A stretch of 64,000 nucleotides of DNA from Streptomyces sp. NBC_01216 (GTDB lineage: Bacteria; Actinomycetota; Actinomycetes; Streptomycetales; Streptomycetaceae), in assembly GCF_035994945.1 (NCBI RefSeq), contig NZ_CP108677.1, forward strand, positions 1,364,001 through 1,428,000, read 5' to 3'. The notes beneath the pieces were generated by a model. The model saw only the letters and a list, made by a program, of their open reading frames with translations. It searched no databases and was not told where the DNA came from. Shown here in pieces: positions 15,815-25,268 of this stretch; the stretch's first letter is position 1, and every line of letters starts with the position of its first letter. Position numbers and translations under genes: made by a program.

Positions 15815-17389
15815 ATGGCGGAACTCGGCATCGGCATCGGCTGGCGCCCGGAGATCGCGGAGGCGGTGGAGGCGCTGCCCGGCGTCGACTGGGTGGAGGT
15901 CGTCGCGGAGAACATCTGTGTGGGCCACCTGCCCGACTCCCTGACCCGGCTGCGTTCGCGCGGGGTCACGGTGGTCCCGCACGGGGTGTCTCTGGGGCTC
16001 GGCGGCGCGGACCGGCCGGACCCGGCACGGCTCGCTGACCTGGCGGCGAAGGCCACGGCCCTGGGGGCGCCGCTGGTGACGGAGCACCTCGCGTTCGTAC
16101 GGGCCGGGGGCGCGCGGACGGCGACACCGGTGCTGGAGGCCGGCCATCTGCTTCCGGTGCCCCGCACCTGGGACGCGCTGGAGGTGCTCTGCGAGAACGT
16201 CCGGATCGCCCAGGACGCGCTGCCTGTCCCGCTGGCACTGGAGAACATCGCCGCGCTGATCTCCTGGCCGGGCGAGGAGCTGACCGAGGGGCGGTTCCTG
16301 GCGGAGCTGGTGGAGCGCACGGGTGTGCGGCTCCTGATCGACGTCGCCAATCTCCACACCAACCACGTCAACCGCGGAGAGGACCCGGCGAAGGCGCTGG
16401 CGGACCTGCCGGTGGAGGCCCTCGCCTACGTGCACGTGGCGGGCGGCGTGGAACGCGACGGCGTCTGGCACGACACCCACGCCCACCCGGTACCGGCCGA
16501 GGTGCTCGCCGTTCTGTCGGACCTCGCGTCTCGGGTCTCCCCGCCGGGTGTGCTGCTCGAAAGGGACGACCACTTCCCGTCGGCGGAGGAACTGGCCTCG
16601 GAGCTGGCGGCGATCCGGCGGACGCTGAAGGCGGCGCGGGCGGGGACGACGGACCTGACGTCCCGGCCGGACGCGGCGGCGCGGACGCGTGCCACCGCCC
16701 GCCGCGCCGTCGCCTCCCCCACCGTCGCCTACTCCGCGGACCGGCGACCCTCCGGGGACGGGGAAGAACGGCCCGTGCTCATCGGCGCGGGCGCCCGGGT
16801 GTCGGGCGGCCTCATGCCCGGCCCGCGCCGGCCCGCCCGGGTGGCCGTCGGCGCGGCCGGGCCGACGGGCGCACGGCGGCCCGCGCTCCGCTTCCGGCAG
16901 CGGCGGGGCGGGGCGATACCCCGCCCCGCCGCTGCCGCCCCCGCCCCGCACTCCGGCTCCGGGGCGGCTGACGGCGCACGCGAGCGGCTCGCGCTCGCCC
17001 AGACCTCGCTGTTGTCCGCGCTCGTCGCCGGCACCCCCGTACCCGAGGGCTTCGACCGGAGGCGGCTCGGGGTGCAGAGCCGGGCCCTGGTGGCCAAGCG
17101 CGCGGGAGTGATCGCGAAGGTGGCCCCCGAGCTCCCGCAGATCCTCGGCGAGGACTTCCGCCCGGCCTTCCGCTCGTACGCCCTGACCCGTCCGATGTCC
17201 GGGGGGTACCGGCGCGACGCGCTGGACTTCGTCGAGCACCTGCTCGTCGCCGGCCGTCCCGAGGACGCCGAAGCGCGCCGTCGTCTCACCGACTGGTGGC
17301 GGGAACGGGCCGACGTCCGCCCGCCGGGACGGTCGACGAGGCTGGCCCGCGCCGCCCGCGCCGCGCTCGCGAGGAGGTGGGCGGCGTGA
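15815..17389 (+). CDS. DUF692 (MNIO) enzyme fused to a DUF2063-like partner domain, 524 aa
   Basis: Residues 1-275 form a DUF692 TIM barrel, the multinuclear iron oxidase family that modifies Cys residues in peptides (MbnB, TglH, bufferin BufB). Candidate iron ligands and motifs are PHGVS (His56), TEHLAF (Glu90, His91), LENI (Glu143), [10 protein letters not shown] (Asp176, His181), YVHVAG (His207), DTHAHP (Asp220, His222) and LLERDDH (Glu249). Residues ~280-385 are an Ala/Pro/Arg-rich linker. Residues ~386-524 resemble DUF2063 (HvfC/BufC) partners, with '[13 protein letters not shown]' and '[19 protein letters not shown]'. MNIO and partner are usually separate genes. The ATG follows GAAGGAGGGG. 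The stop overlaps the next GTG (GTGA), so the two products are coupled. The substrate is unknown; the downstream Cys-rich membrane protein is the obvious candidate. Confidence 0.85.
   Translation: MAELGIGIGWRPEIAEAVEALPGVDWVEVVAENICVGHLPDSLTRLRSRGVTVVPHGVSLGLGGADRPDPARLADLAAKATALGAPLVTEHLAFVRAGGARTATPVLEAGHLLPVPRTWDALEVLCENVRIAQDALPVPLALENIAALISWPGEELTEGRFLAELVERTGVRLLIDVANLHTNHVNRGEDPAKALADLPVEALAYVHVAGGVERDGVWHDTHAHPVPAEVLAVLSDLASRVSPPGVLLERDDHFPSAEELASELAAIRRTLKAARAGTTDLTSRPDAAARTRATARRAVASPTVAYSADRRPSGDGEERPVLIGAGARVSGGLMPGPRRPARVAVGAAGPTGARRPALRFRQRRGGAIPRPAAAAPAPHSGSGAADGARERLALAQTSLLSALVAGTPVPEGFDRRRLGVQSRALVAKRAGVIAKVAPELPQILGEDFRPAFRSYALTRPMSGGYRRDALDFVEHLLVAGRPEDAEARRRLTDWWRERADVRPPGRSTRLARAARAALARRWAA
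16896..16936. repeat. Perfect 18-bp inverted repeat inside the MNIO linker
   Basis: GGCAGCGGCGGGGCGGGG (16896-16913) and CCCCGCCCCGCCGCTGCC (16919-16936) are exact reverse complements around CGATA. The hairpin lies in the coding sequence of the interdomain linker. It looks like a terminator trapped within a fused ORF. Confidence 0.7.
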
Positions 17390-18444
17390 ACGGGCTCGCC
17401 CTGTTCGTCAGTGCGGCCGGAGTCGTCTGCGCGCTGCTGTTGATCGTGAAGGTCGCCCGCACCCGGCGGGGTTCCGGCGGCGAGCTGCACGACCGTGACG
17501 AGGTCGCCTTCGTCAACGGCGGCCCGGCCCGGGTCGTGGACGCCGCTCTCGCCTCGCTCCAGGCCGACGGCCGGATCGGCGTCGGCGGGCCCGGCATCGT
17601 GACGGTCGTGCGCCCCACCGCGCACGGCCCCGTCGAGCGTGCCGTCCTCCAGGAGCACGCGGCGGCCCTGCACGGTGGGTTGCACACGCTTCGGGCGGCC
17701 GTGGTGCGGCACCAGGCCGTCCAGGAGATCGGCGACGGACTCGCGGCCCGCGGCCTCCTGGTGCCGCCGCCCGCGCGCCGCTCGGTGATCGTCTGGAGTC
17801 TCGTCCTCGGACTGGTGAGTCTGGCCATGTTCCCCGTCGCGATCGTCCTGACGGTCGTGGAGTTCACGGGCGTGGAGTTCACGGGCGTGGACGACATCGC
17901 GTTTCCCTTCGTCCTCAAGGTCGCCCCGGTCCTCGTCGGCGCCGGGATCACGGCCCTGGTCTGCGGCGCGGCCTCCGCCGACCGGGTGACCTCCGCCGGC
18001 CGGCGGGCCGCCGCCGCGTACCTGCGCGCGTCCGGGCACCTCGGCGACCCCGGTCACCTCGTCGCGGTGCACGGGCTGCGGGCCCTGCCGGACCCGGTCC
18101 TGCGGGAGCAACTCCTCGCGGCGGCACGGGCACGCCGGCCCACCGCCGGCAACCGTCGGCGCCGCGGCGCCGGCCGGCCCGGGGGCGGCGGATTCACCGG
18201 CGGCCGGCACCACGGCTCCTCGGCCGACGCCGTCGGCGTGGTCGCCGTCTGGTGCGCGGGCGACGCCGGCTACGGCGTCGGCGACGGAGCGGGCGGCTGT
18301 TCCGGCGGCTCGTGCTCCAGTGGTTCCTGCTCCGGCGGTTCGAGCTGCGGCGGGTCCGGCGGGAGCTCCTGCTCAAGCGGTTCGAGCTGCGGCGGGTCCG
18401 GCGGGAGCTCCTGCTCCGGCGGTTCGAGCTGCGGCGGGTCCTGA
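17386..18444 (+). CDS. TIGR04222-type membrane protein with Gly/Ser/Cys repeat tail, 352 aa
   Basis: GTG 17386 overlaps the previous stop by four bases and has GAGGAGGTGG upstream. Hydrophobic segments lie at ~3-22, 132-158 and 172-193, with a soluble domain of ~100 residues between the first two. After a Gly/Arg-rich stretch the last ~60 residues are low-complexity with nine Cys (290, 305, 310, 315, 321, 329, 335, 343, 349) separated by Gly and Ser. This fits the TIGR04222 family, which I recall as having Cys/Gly-rich ends and DUF692 neighbours; function is unknown. I infer the tail is the region modified by the upstream enzyme or a metal-binding tail. A short in-frame duplication, [11 protein letters not shown], precedes the third segment. 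Confidence 0.82.
   Translation: MNGLALFVSAAGVVCALLLIVKVARTRRGSGGELHDRDEVAFVNGGPARVVDAALASLQADGRIGVGGPGIVTVVRPTAHGPVERAVLQEHAAALHGGLHTLRAAVVRHQAVQEIGDGLAARGLLVPPPARRSVIVWSLVLGLVSLAMFPVAIVLTVVEFTGVEFTGVDDIAFPFVLKVAPVLVGAGITALVCGAASADRVTSAGRRAAAAYLRASGHLGDPGHLVAVHGLRALPDPVLREQLLAAARARRPTAGNRRRRGAGRPGGGGFTGGRHHGSSADAVGVVAVWCAGDAGYGVGDGAGGCSGGSCSSGSCSGGSSCGGSGGSSCSSGSSCGGSGGSSCSGGSSCGGS
18331..18444 (+). repeat. 42-bp tandem repeat, 2.7 units, in the Cys-rich tail
   Basis: Units run 18331-18372 and 18373-18414, followed by a 30-base partial unit to 18444. Each full unit encodes [14 protein letters not shown] or a variant (SSGSSC at the start of the second). The copies differ at very few bases, indicating recent expansion or active homogenisation. 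Confidence 0.85.
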
Positions 18445-18519
18445 GCGAGACCGGCGGGGACGGCGCGGCGGCGATCGCGACACCACCCGTCGGTCCTTTA
18501 CACCGGGCGCCTCACCCGC

Positions 18520-18540
18520 TTTCGTCCCTTGTGGACGAAA
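18520..18540 (+). promoter_or_regulatory. Hairpin just upstream of the exported peptidase start
   Basis: TTTCGTCC (18520-18527) and GGACGAAA (18533-18540) form an 8-bp stem with a CTTGT loop. It ends at the base before the ribosome binding site GGAAGG of the next gene. It could stabilise or gate that message or end the upstream transcript. Confidence 0.4.
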
Positions 18541-18551
18541 GGAAGGTGGCG

Positions 18552-20195
18552 ATGAGAGCCCTCGCGCTGTTCGGAACCGTCGGGTCGCTGGTGCTGTCGT
18601 CCGTGGCCGCCGCGCCGGCCGCCGGGGCCGCGGACCCGGCGTCGGCCGAGGCCCTCGGGACCCTCACCGCGGCCCGCCGCGCCGCCGCCGATCCGCTGCG
18701 CTTCGGCACGTGCCCGGCGGCGGAGCGGCTGCCTTCCACCGTCCGGTGCGGCACACTGCGGGTCCCCCTCGACTACGCGGACCCGGACGGTCCCCGGATC
18801 GCCCTCACGGTCAGCCGGGTCGGGGCCTCGGGCCCGGCCTCGTCCCGCCAGGGCGCGCTGGTCTACAACCCGGGCGGCCCCGGCGCCTCCTCGACCTTCT
18901 TCCCGCTGGCCGCGGGCCTGCCGGCCTGGAAGCGGATCGCCGCGGCCTACGACCTGGTCGGTTACGCCCCGCGCGGTGTCGGGGGCTCCGCCCCGGTGTC
19001 CTGCCAGGACCCCGCCGACCGTGTCCAGGGCCCGACGCCGGCGCCGACGCAGCCGTCGGAGGTCTTCAAGCGGGAGCGGATCGCCCGCGCGAAGACGTAC
19101 GCGTCGGGCTGTGCCCGCCGTACCGGTCCGTCGCTGCGGCATTACCACTCGCTCAACAACGCCCGTGATCTGGAGGTGCTGCGGGCGGCGCTCGGCGAAA
19201 CGCGGCTGACGTACATGGGCGCCTCGTACGGCACGTACTTCGGCGCGCTGTACGCGACGCTGTTCCCGCACCGGGTGCGCCGCATGGTCTTCGACGCCCC
19301 CGTCCACCCCGCGCCCAGCCGGATCTGGTACGCCGACAACCTCGCTCAGTCCGCGGCCTTCGAACGACGCTGGGCCGACTTCCGCACCTGGGTCGCGAAG
19401 CACGACACGGTGTACGGACTCGGCACCACCGCGGAGCGGGTGCGGCAGAGCTACGAGAGGGTGCGCGCCGAGCTCGCGGCGCGTCCGGCGGGCGGCCGGG
19501 TGGGGCCGGGTCAGCTGCACGCGGCGATGCTCCCGACCGGGTACCACGACGGGTACTGGCCGTCGCGGGCCGCCGCGCTCTCCCGGTTCCTGGAGGGAGA
19601 CCCCGCGCTCCTGATCGAGCAGGCCGCTCCGGCCGGAGACCCGTCGCGCGCGGCGCGGCCGGCGCTGTCGTCGGCGGCGCCGTCCACCGGCTCCGGCGAC
19701 GGGATGGCCGTCTACACGGCGGTGGAGTGCAACGACGCGCCCTGGCCGGAGGACTTCGCCGTCTGGGACCGGGACAACACCCGGCTGGCGAGGAGCGCGC
19801 CTTTCGAGACCTGGGACAACGTGTGGACCAACCTGCCCTGCGCGTACTGGAAGGCGCCGCGGCAACGACCGCTGGACGTGCGCACCGCTCCCGGCGTGCT
19901 GCCGCCGGTGCTGATCCTGGCCGCCGAGCGGGACGCGGCCACACCGTACGAGGGGGCGCTGGAGCTCCAGCGCAGACTGTCGGGGGCGGCCCTGGTGACC
20001 GAGCGGGACGCGGGGACACACGGCATCGGGGGCGGCGAGAACGCCTGTGTGAACGGCCATCTGGAGACGTATCTGCTCACGGGGGCCGTGCCCGGAAAGA
20101 CGCCGGTGCGGCGCGCGTCGTGCGCGCCGCACCCGGAGCCGGACCCGGTGTCGCTGGACCGGCGGGCCGAATCGGGGATTCCGCCCGCCGTCTGA
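18552..20195 (+). CDS. Secreted alpha/beta-hydrolase, tripeptidyl aminopeptidase type, 547 aa
   Basis: A signal peptide (MRALALFGTVGSLVLSSVAA, cleavage near AGAA) is followed by an alpha/beta-hydrolase. The oxyanion segment is YNPGGPGAS (~105-113), the nucleophile elbow is GASYG with Ser225, and the C-terminal TAP-like domain holds AERDAATPYE (Asp) and DAGTHGIG (His). These are the hallmarks of the S33 secreted tripeptidyl/prolyl aminopeptidases of Streptomyces, which trim peptides outside the cell. The ATG is preceded by GGAAGGTGG. It lies ~100 bases after the TIGR04222 gene; a functional link is not evident. Confidence 0.87.
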   Translation: MRALALFGTVGSLVLSSVAAAPAAGAADPASAEALGTLTAARRAAADPLRFGTCPAAERLPSTVRCGTLRVPLDYADPDGPRIALTVSRVGASGPASSRQGALVYNPGGPGASSTFFPLAAGLPAWKRIAAAYDLVGYAPRGVGGSAPVSCQDPADRVQGPTPAPTQPSEVFKRERIARAKTYASGCARRTGPSLRHYHSLNNARDLEVLRAALGETRLTYMGASYGTYFGALYATLFPHRVRRMVFDAPVHPAPSRIWYADNLAQSAAFERRWADFRTWVAKHDTVYGLGTTAERVRQSYERVRAELAARPAGGRVGPGQLHAAMLPTGYHDGYWPSRAAALSRFLEGDPALLIEQAAPAGDPSRAARPALSSAAPSTGSGDGMAVYTAVECNDAPWPEDFAVWDRDNTRLARSAPFETWDNVWTNLPCAYWKAPRQRPLDVRTAPGVLPPVLILAAERDAATPYEGALELQRRLSGAALVTERDAGTHGIGGGENACVNGHLETYLLTGAVPGKTPVRRASCAPHPEPDPVSLDRRAESGIPPAV

Positions 20196-20269
20196 TCTTC
20201 CGGGTCGAGGGGTGACTCCCGGCTGGGCGCCGGGTCGTCACCGAGTCCGAGGAGCTGTCGGAGGGCCGG

Positions 20270-20983
20270 TCAGGCCAGGCCCGTCACCAGCTCGGCCACG
20301 CTCTTGCGACGGCCGGTGTAGAACGGGACCTCCTCGCGGACGTGCAGCCGCGCCTCGGACGCGCGCAGGTGCCGCATGAGGTCGACGATGCGGTACAGCT
20401 CGTCGGCCTCGAAGGCGAGGAGCCACTCGTAGTCGCCGAGCGAGAACGAGGCGACCGTGTTGGCGCGCACGTCGGGGAAGCCGCGGGCCATCTTGCCGTG
20501 GTCCGCGAGCATCCGGCGGCGGTCCTCGTCCGGCAGCAGGTACCAGTCGTAGGAGCGCACGAAGGGGTAGACGCTCACGTAGTCGCGGGGTGTCTCGTCG
20601 GCCAGGAAGGCCGGGATGTGCGACTTGTTGAACTCGGCGGGGCGGTGCAGTGCCATGTTCGACCACACCGGTTCCAGAGCGCGGCCCAGACGGGTGCGCC
20701 GGAAGAGGTTGTACGCCTCCTGGAGCTCGTCGCTCGTCTCGGCGTGCCACCAGATCATGACGTCGGCGTCGGCGCGCAGACCGGAGAGATCGTACGTGCC
20801 GCGGACCGTGATGTCCTTGGCGGCGAGCTGGTCGAACAGCTCCTGGACCTCGTCGGCGAAACCGGCGCGGTCCTCGGGCAGAACGTCGCGCAGCTTGAAC
20901 ACGGACCACAGGGTGTAGCGGATGACCTCGTTGAGGTCCTTCGCCTTCTTACCGGCGTTCGGGATCTTTTCGGGCGCACTCAT
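20270..20983 (-). CDS. hemQ: Coproheme decarboxylase, 237 aa
   Basis: The chlorite-dismutase-fold enzyme (ChdC/HemQ) makes heme b from coproheme by two oxidative decarboxylations, the last step of the actinobacterial route. Family features are '[14 protein letters not shown]', '[15 protein letters not shown]', [12 protein letters not shown] with the radical-forming Tyr region, and '[16 protein letters not shown]'. Length is typical. The start [16 protein letters not shown] is placed 17 bases after the hemY stop, implying an operon and coupled supply of coproporphyrin III. Confidence 0.93.
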   Translation of the reverse strand: MSAPEKIPNAGKKAKDLNEVIRYTLWSVFKLRDVLPEDRAGFADEVQELFDQLAAKDITVRGTYDLSGLRADADVMIWWHAETSDELQEAYNLFRRTRLGRALEPVWSNMALHRPAEFNKSHIPAFLADETPRDYVSVYPFVRSYDWYLLPDEDRRRMLADHGKMARGFPDVRANTVASFSLGDYEWLLAFEADELYRIVDLMRHLRASEARLHVREEVPFYTGRRKSVAELVTGLA

Positions 20984-21000
20984 ACGCCTATTCTCGCCCG

Positions 21001-22509
21001 TCACGGACAGTGCCCGGCACCAGGGTCGGTGGTTTCCGACGTGTCGATGATCTCGTCCGCCGCCCGATGGGCGGAGGCGACGCAGGCGGGGATGCCGACA
21101 CCGTCGTACGCGGCGCCCGCGAGACGAAGTCCGGGCAGGCCCGCGACGGCCGCCCGGATGCGGGCGACCCGGGCGAGATGGCCCACGGGGTACTGGGGCA
21201 GGCCGCCGGTCCAGCGGGTGACGGTGGTGGCGACCGGGCGGGCGGTCAGTCCGACGGCCGCGCCGAGGTCCTTGAGGGAGGCGGCGACGAGATCGGCGTC
21301 GTCGCGGTGCAGCTGCTCCTCCTCTCCGTGCCGGCCGACGGAGGTCCGCAGCACGAACGAGCCGGGAGCGCCGTCGGTCACCCACCGCCACTTCTGGCTG
21401 GAGAAGGTGGACGCCTTGATGGTGTGGCCGTCGACGGGTGGCACGAGGAAGCCGGAGCCGGGCAGCTCGCCGAGGTCGGAGCGCCGGAAGGCGAGCGTGA
21501 CCAGGGCCATGGAGGCGTACTCGACCGCGCCGAGTTCGGCGGCGGCTTCGGGCGCCTCGTCGGCCAGCAGCGCGGCGGCGACGGGGGCGGGGGTGGCGAG
21601 GACGACGGCGTCGGCGTGGCGGGTGCGGCCGTCGGCGACGACCTGCCAGCCCGGTGCGGCGGTGCGCGGGGGGTGCCCGGGGGCGGTCGTGGCACCGTCG
21701 GGCGCCGGGAGGCGGCGCAGCGCGGTCACGGGGGTGCGGGTGAGGATCTCGCCGCCCGCCGCGCGGACGGCCCGCGCCAGCGCGTCCGGGAGGGTGCCGA
21801 TGCCGCCGACGAGGCCCAGGAAGGCGGAGCCGCCGAGGCCGGTGGCGGCGCCCGCGGCGTCGGCGGGGGTAGCGGCGCCCGCGCGCTGCACGGCATGCAC
21901 GGCGTCGGTGAGCGTGGGGTGCGAGCGGGCCGCTTCGTACAGGCCGGGCACGGCGGCCCGCAGGGAGATCCGGTAGGCGTCGCCGGCGTACACCCCGCCG
22001 AGCAGCGGCTCGACCAGCCGGTCGACGACCTCGTGGCCCATCCGCTCGGCGACGTACGCGCCGATGGCGATGTCGTCGCCGATCTCGGTGGGGGGCAGTT
22101 CCCGGTCACGGGCCACGCGGCGCACGCCCTCCTCGGAGAGCAGCCCGGCCAGTGCCCGGCCGTCACCGGGCACGCCCATGACGTGGCCCTTGGGCATCGG
22201 GGTAAGGCGTCCCCTGGACCAGACCGAGGCGGTGGTGGTGGCGGGTGGTGTCAGGCGGTCCTCCAGGCCCACGGCGCGGGCGAGGTCCACCGCCTCGGGG
22301 CGGCGGGCGAGCAGCGACTCGGCGCCGAGGTCGACCGGGGTTCCGGCGATCTCCCCCGCGAGGAGTTTCCCACCGAGCCGGTCGCCTGCTTCGAGCAGGG
22401 TGACCCGTGTCCCGGCCGAGACCAGCCGGTGGGCCGCCGCGAGCCCGGCGACGCCGCCTCCCACCACGACGACGTGCGCCGGTGGCCTGCCCGTGATGTC
22501 CGCGTTCAT
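21001..22509 (-). CDS. hemY: Coproporphyrinogen III oxidase / protoporphyrinogen oxidase (HemY/CgoX), 502 aa
   Basis: An FAD-dependent porphyrinogen oxidase. The dinucleotide motif [17 protein letters not shown] is at residues 13-29. Further family segments are '[17 protein letters not shown]', '[13 protein letters not shown]' and the C-terminal '[20 protein letters not shown]'. In Gram-positives it oxidises coproporphyrinogen III, and hemQ next door supports that route over the classical one. It is first gene of the hemY-hemQ unit; a large palindromic repeat lies right upstream of its start. Confidence 0.93.
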   Translation of the reverse strand: MNADITGRPPAHVVVVGGGVAGLAAAHRLVSAGTRVTLLEAGDRLGGKLLAGEIAGTPVDLGAESLLARRPEAVDLARAVGLEDRLTPPATTTASVWSRGRLTPMPKGHVMGVPGDGRALAGLLSEEGVRRVARDRELPPTEIGDDIAIGAYVAERMGHEVVDRLVEPLLGGVYAGDAYRISLRAAVPGLYEAARSHPTLTDAVHAVQRAGAATPADAAGAATGLGGSAFLGLVGGIGTLPDALARAVRAAGGEILTRTPVTALRRLPAPDGATTAPGHPPRTAAPGWQVVADGRTRHADAVVLATPAPVAAALLADEAPEAAAELGAVEYASMALVTLAFRRSDLGELPGSGFLVPPVDGHTIKASTFSSQKWRWVTDGAPGSFVLRTSVGRHGEEEQLHRDDADLVAASLKDLGAAVGLTARPVATTVTRWTGGLPQYPVGHLARVARIRAAVAGLPGLRLAGAAYDGVGIPACVASAHRAADEIIDTSETTDPGAGHCP

Positions 22510-22520
22510 GGCTCCACTCT

Positions 22521-22695
22521 CTCAGAGCCTTGTCGGATGCCCCTGTCCGGGCGGTCACGGCCGGGCACGCGCGCTTCCCGCGTTGCCGCCATGTCCGAGT
22601 GGCCCCACTGCGAGGACCCGCCTCCCGGCGCCTCGGCCTGGCACGCGCCGTGCCGCGCCCGCCTTCCGGCCGAAGGTCACCCGGCAGGCTCTCAG
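22521..22695. repeat. Palindromic repeat family, long copy D (~175 bp)
   Basis: The left end CTCAGAGCCTTGTCGG and right end CCGGCAGGCTCTCAG are imperfect inverted repeats enclosing ~145 bases of non-coding G/C-rich DNA. The other copies look like shortened forms of this one. It fills the interval between hemY and the DUF4349 gene; nothing else of note is seen in the remaining ~130 bases to 22827. It resembles a MITE. Confidence 0.6.
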
Positions 22696-22827
22696 CCCCG
22701 TTCCGCCGTCCGTTCCGAGGCCGGACCGTGACCGTATCGCCACCTCGGGAAGGCAACGGTCCGGGGGGCGTGGACGTCGAACCGGCATGGAGCGACCATC
22801 CGGTCGCCGATCCCCAGGGGGGGGCAC

Positions 22828-23826
22828 ATGCGTGGAACGAGGACGACCGCGGCGGTACTGCTGGCGGCCGCGCTCGCACTGACCGGGTGCGGCGCGTCGG
22901 ACAGCGGCACCGGCCGGAGTTCGAGCGATGCGAAGGCGGGCCCGGCGGCCGGGAGAGAGGCCGCCGACGACGCGGCGGCCAAGGGGCCGGAGGCCGGGAG
23001 GTCCACCACCGCGGTGCCGGGGCGGCAGGTGATCCGGACGGCCGAGCTGCACGTCGAGGTGGACGACGCGGTGAAGGCCCTGACCACGGTCCGCCGGGTC
23101 ACCGCGACCGCCGGCGGGCACGTCGCGCAGGAGTCCACCGAGCGGATTGACGGCGGGGGGATGGGCTCGCGGGTGGTGCTGCGGGTGCCGCAGGAGCGGT
23201 ACGAGCCGGTGGTCGCGGAGCTGGCGGGCATCGGCACGCTGGTGTCGCGGAGCGCGGAGGCGAAGGACGTCACCGAGCAAGTGGTGGACGTCGAGAGCCG
23301 GATCGCCACGCAGCGGACGAGTGTGGCGCGGGTGCGTGGGCTCATGGAGCGGGCGACGCAGCTGAGCGACGTGGTCGCCCTGGAGGGGGAGCTGAGCCGC
23401 CGCCAGGCGGATCTGGAGTCGCTGCTGGCGCAGCGGTCCGCGCTGAAGGACCAGACCTCGCTGGGGACGATCACCCTGGTCCTCGCCGAGAAGGAGAAGC
23501 CGCGGGCCGTGGCGGAGGAGGGCGACGGCCGTCCCGGGTTCCTGGACGCGCTGTCCGGGGGCTGGAACGCGCTGCTGTCGGTGCTGGCGTGGGTCGGGGT
23601 CGTCCTGGCCGCGGTGGCGCCGTGGCTGGTGGTGGCGCTGGTGGTGTTCCTGGTGTGGCGGCGGCTGCGTCGGATGCCGGGGGCACGCCGCGCCCCCGGG
23701 CCGGATGCCGGGTCCGCCGCTCCGGCGGCGCGTGACGCCGAGGGCGCGCCGGTGCCCGCCGCTGCCGCCGACCCGGCCGGGGAGGCCCCGGGGACCGGTG
23801 CTCCGCCGGCGCCGCGGAAGGGCTGA
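22828..23826 (+). CDS. DUF4349 lipoprotein with C-terminal membrane anchor, 332 aa
   Basis: The signal peptide ends in the lipobox LTGC (Cys21). An acidic, Ala-rich linker follows. The DUF4349 domain (~residues 70-240) contains 'TAELHVEVDDAVKAL', 'GSRVVLRVPQERYEPV' and the coiled-coil 'DVESRIATQRTSVARVRGL'. A transmembrane helix near 250-272 (VVLAAVAPWLVVALVVFLVW) and a Pro/Ala-rich cytosolic end finish the protein. The function of DUF4349 is unknown; cell-envelope localisation is clear. The ATG follows a G-rich ribosome binding site. Confidence 0.82.
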   Translation: MRGTRTTAAVLLAAALALTGCGASDSGTGRSSSDAKAGPAAGREAADDAAAKGPEAGRSTTAVPGRQVIRTAELHVEVDDAVKALTTVRRVTATAGGHVAQESTERIDGGGMGSRVVLRVPQERYEPVVAELAGIGTLVSRSAEAKDVTEQVVDVESRIATQRTSVARVRGLMERATQLSDVVALEGELSRRQADLESLLAQRSALKDQTSLGTITLVLAEKEKPRAVAEEGDGRPGFLDALSGGWNALLSVLAWVGVVLAAVAPWLVVALVVFLVWRRLRRMPGARRAPGPDAGSAAPAARDAEGAPVPAAAADPAGEAPGTGAPPAPRKG

Positions 23827-23853
23827 ACGGCCGCTCCGACGTAGCGTGTTCGT

Positions 23854-25227
23854 ATGAGAGAACGACTGGTGGTCATCGGGGGCGACGCGGCGGGCATGTC
23901 CGCCGCGTCGCAGGCGCGCAGGCTCAGGACGTCCGGCGAGCTGGAGATCGTGGCCTTCGAGCGCGGTCACTTCACGTCGTTCTCGGCGTGCGGGATTCCG
24001 TACTGGGTCGGGGGCGACGTCGCGAGCCGGGACGAACTGATCGCGCGCCGCCCGGAGGAGCACCGGGCACGGGGCATCGATCTGCGGACACGGACGGAGG
24101 TGACGGAGATCGACGTCGCCGGTTCCCGGGTCCGCACCCTGGACCTGGAGTCGGGCGCGCGGGCGTGGACCGGCTTCGACAAGCTGGTGATCGCGACCGG
24201 GGCCCGGCCGCTGCGGCCCGCGCTGCCGGGGATCGACGCCGTGGGCGTGCACGGGGTGCAGACCCTCGACGACGGACAGGCGTTGCTGGACTCCCTCGCG
24301 CGGACGACCGGCCGCCGCGCGGTGGTCGTCGGCGCCGGGTACATCGGTGTGGAGATGGCGGAGGCGCTGCTGAACCGCGGCTACGAGGTGACGGTGGTGA
24401 ACCGGGGCGAGGAGCCGATGGCGACGCTCGACCCGGACATGGGCCGGCTGGTCCACCGGGCGATGGACGGACTGGGCATCACCACGGTCGGTTCCTCGGC
24501 CGTCACCGGCATCCTCACCGGCGAGGACGGCGCGGTCCGGGCGGTGGCGACGGCGGACGCCGAGTATCCGGCGGACGTGGTGGTGCTGGGCATGGGGGTG
24601 GTGCCGGAGACGGCGCCGGCCCGGCGGGCCGGGCTGCCGCTGGGGTCGCACGGCGGTCTGCTCACCGATCTCTCGATGCGGGTGCGGGGGCACCGGAACA
24701 TCTGGGCGGGTGGTGACTGCGTCGAGGTCCTGGACCTGGTGTCGGGCCGTGAGCGGCACATCGCGCTGGGCACGCACGCCAACAAGCAGGGCCAGGTCAT
24801 CGGCGCGAACGTCGGGGGCGGTTACGCCACTTTCCCGGGCGTGGTCGGCACGGCGGTGTCGAAGGTGTGCGACCTGGAGATCGCCCGGACGGGGCTGCGT
24901 GAGCGGGAGGCCGACGAGGTGGGGCTGCGGTACGTGACGGTGACGGTCGAGTCGACCAGCCGGGCGGGCTACTACCCGGGCGCGGCCCCGATGACGGTGA
25001 AGATGCTGGCCGAGCGGCGCACGGGCCGGCTGCTCGGGGTCCAGATCGTGGGCCGGGAGGGTGCGGCGAAGCGGGTGGACGTCGCGGCGGTGGCGCTGAC
25101 GGCCGGGATGACGGTGGAGCGGATGACGGCCCTGGACCTGGGGTACGCGCCGCCGTTCTCGCCGGTGTGGGACCCCGTCCTGGTCGCGGCGCGCAAGGCG
25201 GTGGCCGCCGTGCGGGCGGCCGGCTGA
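23854..25227 (+). CDS. CoA-disulfide-reductase-like FAD/NAD(P) oxidoreductase, 457 aa
   Basis: A flavoprotein of the NADH oxidase/CoA-disulfide reductase group. The FAD motif starts RLVVIGGDAAGMSAASQA, and a single redox Cys lies in SFSACGIPYW (Cys46), as in CoADR and Nox. The NAD motif is AVVVGAGYIGVEMAEAL and the second FAD segment NIWAGGDCVEV. The dimerisation domain with GYYPGAAPMTVKML is complete. It probably reduces a low-molecular-weight disulfide or persulfide with NAD(P)H; the substrate is not decided by sequence. It starts 27 bases after the DUF4349 stop. Confidence 0.85.
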   Translation: MRERLVVIGGDAAGMSAASQARRLRTSGELEIVAFERGHFTSFSACGIPYWVGGDVASRDELIARRPEEHRARGIDLRTRTEVTEIDVAGSRVRTLDLESGARAWTGFDKLVIATGARPLRPALPGIDAVGVHGVQTLDDGQALLDSLARTTGRRAVVVGAGYIGVEMAEALLNRGYEVTVVNRGEEPMATLDPDMGRLVHRAMDGLGITTVGSSAVTGILTGEDGAVRAVATADAEYPADVVVLGMGVVPETAPARRAGLPLGSHGGLLTDLSMRVRGHRNIWAGGDCVEVLDLVSGRERHIALGTHANKQGQVIGANVGGGYATFPGVVGTAVSKVCDLEIARTGLREREADEVGLRYVTVTVESTSRAGYYPGAAPMTVKMLAERRTGRLLGVQIVGREGAAKRVDVAAVALTAGMTVERMTALDLGYAPPFSPVWDPVLVAARKAVAAVRAAG

Positions 25228-25268
25228 CGGTCGGGGGGACGGGCCGCCATCCGTCAGCCGGCCGGGTG

